DNA from: Hylemonella sp. UBA2468
GTDB taxonomy: Bacteria; Pseudomonadota; Gammaproteobacteria; Burkholderiales; Burkholderiaceae_C
Assembly (NCBI GenBank): GCA_002342165.1
Contig: DDPM01000006.1
Span: 1-11,554 of the forward strand
Reading direction: 5' to 3'
DNA: 11,554 nt
In this document: in pieces, positions 6,385 through 11,554 of the stretch
How the letters are laid out: the number at the start of each line of letters is the position of its first letter
How positions within the stretch are numbered: the first letter of the stretch is position 1
Notes under the pieces: generated by a model
The model's database searches: none
What the model was told of the DNA's origin: nothing
What the model saw: the letters and a program-made list of their open reading frames with translations, nothing else
Made by a program: the position numbers and the translations under genes

Positions 6385-7671
6385 GTGTCACTGACACAGG
6401 CCCAGAGTTTGCGTTATGGCCTCATGGGCTTGCCGCTGGCTTTTTTGGCGCTGCCCTTGTACATGTTGCTGCCCAACCACTATGCCCGAGAATATGGCAT
6501 GTCTCTCGCAGCTCTAGGCGCTGTTTTATTGGCAACCCGTGCCTTGGACGCGTTGGTGGACCCATCACTGGGTCGTTGGTGCGATGCTTTGTACCGAAGA
6601 TCGGCGCGCCACATGTTGATTCTGGCCAGCGTGCTGTGTGTGCTGATGGGATTGGGGTTTGGTGTGTTGTTCTTTCCGCCATGGATGAGCAGTGGCCAAG
6701 CGCCCGAGGCGATGAGTTGGGTGTGGCTGTCAGTGGCGTTGCTGGCCACTTATTTGAGTTTCAGTGCCACCACCCTGATGCACCAGTCCTGGGGGGCCTT
6801 GCTGGCTGGGGGTGAGTTGCAGCAAAGCCGCTTGGCTGCCTGGCGTGAGGGTTTGGCCTTGCTGGGTGTGGTGTTGGCCTCGGTCGCTCCTTCGCTTTGG
6901 GGTTTGTCTGCCATGGTGGGGCTCTTTGGTGTGGTTTTAGCCCTTGGCGTTTGCGCTTGGTGGCTTGCGCCAGAACCTTCGGCAGCAATGACTGCTCAAA
7001 CCTTACATGCAGATGCTTCCTGGCGCAGCTTATGGCAGCCTTTGCAACGCCCCGCCTTCAGAAAATTGTTGGCTGTGTGTGTGACCAATGGCACGGCGAG
7101 TGCCATTCCGGCCACGCTGTTGTTTTTCTTTTTGCAAGACCGCCTCCAAGTCACCGCTACACAGGAGCCCCTGTTTTTGGGCGTGTTCTTTGTGTCTGCG
7201 GCGGCGTCCATTCCAGGCTGGATGTTCATGGTCCGGCACTGGGGGCTGGCACGAAGTTGGTGGGTGGGCATGATGCTGGCCGTAGTTGTTTTTGTTGGCG
7301 CTATGTGGCTGAAAGAGGGCGACGCCTTTCCTTTTTTATGGATTTGCGCACTCTCAGGGATGGCCCAAGGCGCTGACTTGGCCTTGCCCGGGGCTTTGCT
7401 GGCAGGGTTGATTGCTCAAGAAGGGGATTTGGGCCGAAGTCAAGGCACTTATATGGGGTGGTGGAATTTTGTGATCAAGCTCAACTTGGCTCTGGCTGCA
7501 GGGTTGTCTTTGCCTTTATTGTCATGGGCCGGTTATGTGCCTGGAACCCGAGAATTACAGGGCTTGCAAGCCTTGACCTTTGCATATGCTGTTGTACCTT
7601 GTATGCTCAAAATGTTGGCTGCAGTTTTGCTATATGTTTTTTTTGTGCGTCCAATAAAGGATGACTTATGA
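6385..7671 (+). CDS. MFS transporter of the MelB/GPH (glycoside-pentoside-hexuronide) type
   Basis: The 428-residue inner-membrane protein has about twelve hydrophobic segments. Its TM2 motif DALVDPSLGRWCD (55-67) is the GPH/MelB signature. Asp55 and Asp59 match the MelB cation-site aspartates by my recollection, whereas the MelB Asn58 position is Val here, which may mean proton rather than sodium coupling. A second family motif, GADLALPGALLAGLI, lies in about TM10. GPH members classically carry sugars, but the family is related to the animal lysolipid transporter MFSD2A, and this version sits among lipid-modifying genes. I infer a lipid or lipid-derived substrate, with low certainty. The start is taken as the GTG at 6385, 1 nt after the preceding TAA; an in-frame TTG at 6193 would add 64 residues wholly inside the upstream gene. 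The 3' end overlaps the DUF3833 gene by 4 nt (ATGA). Confidence 0.88.
   Translation: MSLTQAQSLRYGLMGLPLAFLALPLYMLLPNHYAREYGMSLAALGAVLLATRALDALVDPSLGRWCDALYRRSARHMLILASVLCVLMGLGFGVLFFPPWMSSGQAPEAMSWVWLSVALLATYLSFSATTLMHQSWGALLAGGELQQSRLAAWREGLALLGVVLASVAPSLWGLSAMVGLFGVVLALGVCAWWLAPEPSAAMTAQTLHADASWRSLWQPLQRPAFRKLLAVCVTNGTASAIPATLLFFFLQDRLQVTATQEPLFLGVFFVSAAASIPGWMFMVRHWGLARSWWVGMMLAVVVFVGAMWLKEGDAFPFLWICALSGMAQGADLALPGALLAGLIAQEGDLGRSQGTYMGWWNFVIKLNLALAAGLSLPLLSWAGYVPGTRELQGLQALTFAYAVVPCMLKMLAAVLLYVFFVRPIKDDL
7657..7660 (+). promoter_or_regulatory. Ribosome binding site for the DUF3833 lipoprotein gene
   Basis: AAGG lies 7 nt before the ATG at 7668, inside the end of the transporter gene. With the ATGA stop/start overlap it supports tight translational coupling between transporter and lipoprotein. 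Confidence 0.6.
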
Positions 7672-8264
7672 ACCGACGACAAGCTTGGACCCGCATGGCT
7701 GCTTTAAGCGCAGGCACCGTGGCTGGTTTTTCTGGATTGGCAAGCCTTTCAGGTTGTGCCTCTCACCACATTGCGGATTACGCCGGACAGATTCCAATAT
7801 TGGACATGCGTCAGTATTTCAATGGCGTGGTGGATGCCTACGGATTGTTTACAGACCGCTCGGGCAAGGTGGTCAAGCGCTTCACCGTAGTCATGAACTG
7901 CAGTTGGAGCGGCCCGTCCGGCAAGGAGCAGGGCGTGCTGGACGAAGACTTTCTCTACTCAGACGGCACCAAGCAAAAGCGCATTTGGCATTTGCAACGT
8001 GAACCCGTGCAGGGGGGGCAAGGCTCTCAAGGCCGTTACACCGGCCGCGCTGACGATGTGGTGGGTGTTGCCACAGGGCAAGAACAAGGCAACGCCTTTA
8101 ATTGGACTTACACCCTCAACCTGCCCATTGAAGGCCGCATCATTGAGGTCCAGTTTGACGACTGGATGTACCTGATGAACGACCGCGTCATGCTCAACCG
8201 TGCCACCATGAGCAAGTGGGGCGTGACCTTGGGTGAGGTGACCTTGTCTTTTCTCAAACGTTAG
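7668..8264 (+). CDS. DUF3833 family lipoprotein, possibly Tat-exported
   Basis: The 198-residue protein starts with Arg3-Arg4, a hydrophobic stretch (about 10-27) and a lipobox LSGC ending at Cys30. It should therefore be lipid-anchored after cleavage, leaving about 169 residues in the periplasm. The twin arginines (NRRQAW) hint at Tat export, but the motif is not full consensus. The mature region fits DUF3833: GVVDAYGLFTDRSGKVVKRF, then a DG-x-R-W-like segment (DGTKQKRIWH), DDVVGVATGQEQGNAFNW and FDDWMYLMNDRVMLNRATMSKWG near the C-terminus. The function of DUF3833 is unknown. The beta-rich sequence and lipid-operon context suggest it binds or delivers a lipid at the envelope. The start overlaps the transporter stop as ATGA and has a good AAGG site. 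Confidence 0.9.
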   Translation: MNRRQAWTRMAALSAGTVAGFSGLASLSGCASHHIADYAGQIPILDMRQYFNGVVDAYGLFTDRSGKVVKRFTVVMNCSWSGPSGKEQGVLDEDFLYSDGTKQKRIWHLQREPVQGGQGSQGRYTGRADDVVGVATGQEQGNAFNWTYTLNLPIEGRIIEVQFDDWMYLMNDRVMLNRATMSKWGVTLGEVTLSFLKR

Positions 8265-8279
8265 GTCCATTTCATCTCC

Positions 8280-9074
8280 ATGTCGTTGAACCCCAAGCTC
8301 ACCCAATGGGCTGGCCGAAGTGTGTGGCTGGTGGGGGCATCCAGCGGTATCGGACAAGCCATTGCCAACCAGTTGTGGGATCGTGGTGCCACGGTGTGGG
8401 TCTCTGCCCGTAAAGCACAAGCACTCCATGAATGGGCGGCTGCTCATCAGGGCGATGATGCTTTGGGTCGCTCGCGTGCGGTGGCATTACCGTTAGATGC
8501 CACAGATGCTGAGGCGGTCATACGAGCTTTTGAGATGGTGCGGGCTCGTCAGACCCTAGACTTGGTGCTGTATTGCGCAGGGCATTACCAGGCCATGCGG
8601 GCACAGCGGTTTGACTTAGATGAAATGATCAAACACCAAAGCATCAACTACGTAGGCGCTTTGAACTTGCTTCAAGCCGTCTTGCCCACAATGCTCGCAC
8701 TAGGTAAAGGGCATATCAGCTTGGTCAGCAGTGTGGCGGGCTTCAGAGGCTTGCCCCAAAGCTTGGCCTATGGGCCGACCAAAGCGGCGCTCATCAACTT
8801 GGCCGAAGCTTTGTACATAGATGTGCATGACGAGGGCCTGGGGGTAAGTGTGGTCAACCCGGGGTTTGTAGAAACCCCACTTACGGCCCAAAACACATTC
8901 AAAATGCCCGGGCTTATTTCGCCCGAGCAAGCCGCACAAAACACCTTAGCCGGTTGGGCCAAAGGCGAGTTTGAAATTCATTACCCCAAGAACTTTACGT
9001 TTTGGATGAAATTGCTGCGCTTGTTGCCTTACCGCTGGTACTTTCCATTAGTAAAAAAAATGACGGGTCTGTAA
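8280..9074 (+). CDS. Short-chain dehydrogenase/reductase (classical SDR)
   Basis: The 264-residue protein is a classical SDR. It has the cofactor motif GASSGIG (19-25), a degenerate NNAG motif as YCAG (88-91), structural Asn123, and the catalytic set Ser151, Tyr164 and Lys168 (YGPTK, 164-168). PGF at 204-206 follows as expected. It should oxidise or reduce an alcohol/carbonyl using NAD(P)(H); an Arg after the second strand (SAR, 42-44) leans towards NADPH. The C-terminal 25 residues are hydrophobic and basic (FWMKLLRLLPYRWYF region), as in SDRs that act at the membrane on lipid substrates, so I infer a membrane-associated lipid reductase. The substrate is not known. It begins 15 nt after the DUF3833 gene and ends 4 nt before the NTF2-like gene. 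The Shine-Dalgarno is weak. Confidence 0.92.
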   Translation: MSLNPKLTQWAGRSVWLVGASSGIGQAIANQLWDRGATVWVSARKAQALHEWAAAHQGDDALGRSRAVALPLDATDAEAVIRAFEMVRARQTLDLVLYCAGHYQAMRAQRFDLDEMIKHQSINYVGALNLLQAVLPTMLALGKGHISLVSSVAGFRGLPQSLAYGPTKAALINLAEALYIDVHDEGLGVSVVNPGFVETPLTAQNTFKMPGLISPEQAAQNTLAGWAKGEFEIHYPKNFTFWMKLLRLLPYRWYFPLVKKMTGL

Positions 9075-9078
9075 AGTT

Positions 9079-9519
9079 GTGGAAAACAAGGCAATCTCCA
9101 AATCCGACCACATCGTGCAGTTTTTTGAAACGCTCACACCGCAAAGTGTGGAGCGTTTTGAAGAGATCTACACCGAAGACGCTCGTTTTAAAGACCCTTT
9201 TAATGAGGTTCAGGGCTTGCCTGAGATCTCGCGTATTTTTCGCCATATGTATGTGGCGCTTCTAGAGCCCCGATTTGTGATCACCCAGAGGGTGGAGCAG
9301 GATGAGAATCTCATGTTGACGTGGGACTTTCATTTCAGATTTGCAAAGTTCAGCCCTGGCCAACTTCAAACCATCCGAGGTGCCAGTCATTTGCAATTGG
9401 CTGCCGATGGTCGCATTGCGGTGCACCGAGATTATTGGGACGCAGCAGAAGAGCTTTACGAAAAATTGCCCTTGGTGTCGGTGCTGATGCGTTGGTTAAA
9501 AAAGCGTGCCAATACTTAG
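9079..9519 (+). CDS. NTF2/SnoaL-like protein
   Basis: This 146-residue protein has the layout of a SnoaL-like NTF2-fold domain: an N-terminal helix, FKDPFN (37-42), an amphipathic helix (about 48-61), and then beta strands with TWDFHFRF (81-88), GASHLQL (101-107) and HRDYWD (116-121). The last of these is strongly typical of the version that accompanies this SDR in lipid clusters. NTF2-fold proteins may be isomerases, cyclases or binding proteins. The conserved Asp and His residues lining the cavity (Asp39, His116, Asp118) would suit acid-base chemistry, but no reaction can be assigned. It starts with GTG only 4 nt after the SDR stop and is the last gene of the operon. It converges on the Nudix gene with 20 bp between, in which I see no terminator. 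Confidence 0.87.
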   Translation: MENKAISKSDHIVQFFETLTPQSVERFEEIYTEDARFKDPFNEVQGLPEISRIFRHMYVALLEPRFVITQRVEQDENLMLTWDFHFRFAKFSPGQLQTIRGASHLQLAADGRIAVHRDYWDAAEELYEKLPLVSVLMRWLKKRANT

Positions 9520-9539
9520 GTCAGAGGCAGGCGGTCCAG

Positions 9540-10427
9540 TTAGTCGGCGAACAAAGCCTCAAATCCCCCCGAAGGTTCAAAACGTTCGTTGCGGTGGTGC
9601 AGGCGGGTTGGTCCCGGTATCACGCGTTGAGGCTGTGAGTGTTCGGGGTCACCGGGGTAGCGCAGCACACGTTGGCCTTGTGCATCGTCAAATGGTTCGG
9701 TCTGAACCAGGGCCGGTGGTCTGCTCAGGGCTTCGTTCAAGACACTTTGGACGCAGGCGTGGCGAGACAAATGCGCCAAACTCATGATTTGGGGTGGCGC
9801 CAATGTAATGTGGTGGTTCCAATACTGCTCCAATGCGGCCCGTGGCTGAATCCACACACTATCCGTAGTTTCGTAGTTGTCGTGTTTTGCAGTTTGCAAT
9901 TCCGGCGCTTGCGCCACAAAAAATCGGGCGTCAAAGCGTTTGTTGCTCATGGACGGTTGGGTGGAGGTAACCCAACGCGTCCAGGGCAGCACGCATTCGG
10001 TTTTAAGTTTCATCCCCAAGCGCGCCAACACCTCGGAAAACCCTGTGCCTTGCCTATGCAGCGCATGAGCTTGCTGTACAAGTTCTGGATGCAGGATGGG
10101 GTCGGCAAACAACACGCCGCATTCTTCAAAGGCCTCACGTAAAGCCGCCACAAAAATACCCAAGGCTTGGCGGGGCTCCAACTGTGCTTCGCACAGACGT
10201 TTGTGCAATTCAGAAGGACTTTGATTGAGGCAATTCGGGGGCATGGTGCTGTCTGCCACGTCTACTTTGCCGCCAGGAAACACATAAGCGCCACCCAGAA
10301 CCTCTGAGGCGCTGTGTCGCTTAAGCAAAAAGACCTCTAAACCTATAGGCCCATCACGCAGCATGATGATGCTGGCCGCATCTCTCGGCGTGGTGTGAAT
10401 GATGTCCCGGTTCAGAGTCAAGGCCAT
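9540..10427 (-). CDS. NUDT19-like Nudix hydrolase with an insertion in the Nudix box
   Basis: The 295-residue protein is a Nudix hydrolase, which cleaves nucleoside diphosphates linked to another group. The Nudix helix is clear as REAFEECGV (97-105; the metal-binding glutamates are expected among E98, E101 and E102). The leading glycine, however, is in FPGG (50-53), so the gap between Gly53 and Arg97 is about 30 residues longer than in the standard box. The residue seven into the box is Asp59, not Glu. An insertion at this place is typical of the NUDT19 (RP2) group, where mammalian members hydrolyse coenzyme A and acyl-CoAs. A CoA-type substrate is thus a reasonable guess, not proven. The ATG at 10427 lies 4 nt downstream of glnS, so the two are co-transcribed. 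The C-terminal 40 residues show no recognised motif. Confidence 0.88.
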   Translation of the reverse strand: MALTLNRDIIHTTPRDAASIIMLRDGPIGLEVFLLKRHSASEVLGGAYVFPGGKVDVADSTMPPNCLNQSPSELHKRLCEAQLEPRQALGIFVAALREAFEECGVLFADPILHPELVQQAHALHRQGTGFSEVLARLGMKLKTECVLPWTRWVTSTQPSMSNKRFDARFFVAQAPELQTAKHDNYETTDSVWIQPRAALEQYWNHHITLAPPQIMSLAHLSRHACVQSVLNEALSRPPALVQTEPFDDAQGQRVLRYPGDPEHSQPQRVIPGPTRLHHRNERFEPSGGFEALFAD

Positions 10428-10431
10428 TGGC

Positions 10432-11554
10432 TTATTTGGCCCAGCTGTCTTTGAGGCCTACTGCCAAATTGAATACGAGCCTCTGAGGTGAATGGTCCAC
10501 ACGGTCTGCCACAAAGTAGCCGTGGCGCTCAAATTGAAAATGCTGAGCAGGCTTTGCTTGAGCCAAACCTGGCTCCACTAAAGCCTGCACCACTTTCAGG
10601 CTTTTGGGGTTGAGACTGGCTAAAAAGTCTTTGCCACCCGCATCGGGCTGAGGGTCGGAGAACAAGCGGTCATAAAGCCGAACCTCAGCTTCAATGCCCT
10701 CGTGAGCACTGACCCATGTGATAACCCCTTTGACCTTCACGCTATCGCTGCCCGGAGTGCCACTTTTGGTGTTGGGTATCAATCGGGCTTGTACCTCCGT
10801 GATGTTGCCTTGAGCATCTTTCAAGGCGCCAGTGCACTCCACCACGTGGCCGTACTTCAGGCGCACTTTGTTGCCCGGAAACATTCTGAAAAAACCTTTG
10901 GGGGGTGATTCTTCGTAGTCACTGCGCTCAATCCATAAGCGGCTGCCGAACATGAATTGGCGTTTACCCAGCTCGGGCAGATTCGGGTGTACCGGCGCAC
11001 TGCAAATGTCTAGGGCGCCAGCGCCCATCAGTTCGTCCCAATTGGTAATGACCAAGGAAAGCGGATCCAGCACAGCCATGGCGCGAGGCGCCTGAGGGTC
11101 TAGGTCTTCACGCAAACAGCCTTCCAGGGTGCTGTAGTCGATCCAAGCATAGTCTTTGGTAACTCCAATGCGCTCGGCAAAGGCCTGAATACTTTGGGGG
11201 GTGAAGCCGCGACGGCGCAAACCCAAAATGGTGGGCATGCGTGGGTCATCCCAACCTTGTACCCGCCGCTCTTGAACCAACTGAGCCAGTTTGCGTTTGC
11301 TGGTGATCACATAAGTGAGGTTCAAGCGAGCAAATTCATACTGCCTTGGGGGCGGCGAGGAGATCAGCCGGCCTTCTACCAAACGCGCCATTAACCAGTC
11401 GTAAAACGGGCGTTGGTCCTCAAACTCCAAAGTACAAATGCTGTGGGTGATGTGTTCCAGTGCGTCTTCAATCGGGTGCGCAAAGGTGTACATGGGATAG
11501 ATGCACCACGTGTCTGCGGTGTTGTGATGGTGGGCATGTTTGATGCGGTAAATG
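10432..11554 (-). CDS. glnS: Glutaminyl-tRNA synthetase (5' end off the window)
   Basis: This is the C-terminal part of a class I aminoacyl-tRNA synthetase that charges tRNA-Gln with glutamine in the cytoplasm. About 374 codons are visible, against about 555 residues in E. coli GlnRS, so roughly the first third is missing. At the edge the frame reads YRIKHAHHH followed by WCIYPMYTFAHPIEDALE and ITHSICTLEFEDQRPFYDW, the GlnRS region preceding the tRNA-acceptor-binding part. The KMSKS-like loop appears as ITSKRKL. The anticodon-binding beta-barrels follow, with the usual ending VFNLAVGLKDSWAK. The methionine at 11491-11493 is internal, not the start, because the family sequence continues upstream without a break. 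The Nudix gene follows after 4 nt. Confidence 0.97.
   Translation of the reverse strand, partial: IYRIKHAHHHNTADTWCIYPMYTFAHPIEDALEHITHSICTLEFEDQRPFYDWLMARLVEGRLISSPPPRQYEFARLNLTYVITSKRKLAQLVQERRVQGWDDPRMPTILGLRRRGFTPQSIQAFAERIGVTKDYAWIDYSTLEGCLREDLDPQAPRAMAVLDPLSLVITNWDELMGAGALDICSAPVHPNLPELGKRQFMFGSRLWIERSDYEESPPKGFFRMFPGNKVRLKYGHVVECTGALKDAQGNITEVQARLIPNTKSGTPGSDSVKVKGVITWVSAHEGIEAEVRLYDRLFSDPQPDAGGKDFLASLNPKSLKVVQALVEPGLAQAKPAQHFQFERHGYFVADRVDHSPQRLVFNLAVGLKDSWAK

Noticed and set aside
2391..9519. Naming the genes ufaM, ufaD and ufaO
   Set aside because: Family resemblance and context suggest furan or methyl-branched fatty acid chemistry, but orthology cannot be shown from the sequence alone.

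Overview
The window looks like chromosomal DNA from a betaproteobacterium, probably Burkholderiales close to Comamonadaceae. This is inferred from moderately high GC, Burkholderiales-like wording of the GlnRS, and a dense gene layout; no rRNA or other phylogenetic marker is present to confirm it. I see no RNA genes, insertion sequences, phage genes, CRISPR arrays or integration sites.

Layout. (1) Positions 1-2286, minus strand: a soluble hybrid sensor histidine kinase (PAS-PAS-HisKA-HATPase-receiver). Its 3' end overlaps by 17 nt the start of an RluA-type pseudouridine synthase that runs off the left edge. (2) Positions 2287-2390: a 104-bp divergent intergenic region, the only real non-coding gap, with an inverted repeat and a leader-type pair of alternative hairpins. 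(3) Positions 2391-9519, plus strand: eight tightly packed genes that look like one operon. They encode a COG2907-type FAD oxidoreductase, a DUF1365 protein, a cyclopropane-fatty-acid-synthase-like methyltransferase, an exported chalcone-isomerase-like protein, a MelB/GPH-type MFS transporter, a DUF3833 lipoprotein, a short-chain dehydrogenase and an NTF2/SnoaL-like protein. Junctions are 1-15 nt or a 4-nt overlap. (4) Positions 9540-11554, minus strand: a NUDT19-like Nudix hydrolase 4 nt downstream of glutaminyl-tRNA synthetase (glnS), which is cut by the right edge.

How the genes fit together. The eight-gene block resembles a cluster found in various proteobacteria, often near light or singlet-oxygen regulators (RpoE/ChrR, LitR, photolyase). 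Related genes (UfaM, UfaD, UfaO) make methyl-branched and furan fatty acids on existing phospholipid chains in Rhodobacter. My reading is a membrane-lipid modification pathway: methyl transfer by the CFA homologue, flavin-dependent oxidation, partner functions for DUF1365, SDR and NTF2-like proteins, and lipid handling or export by the MFS, exported chalcone-isomerase-fold and DUF3833 proteins. The product is not demonstrated. No RpoE/ChrR, LitR or photolyase gene is in view; the divergent hybrid kinase is the only regulator nearby.
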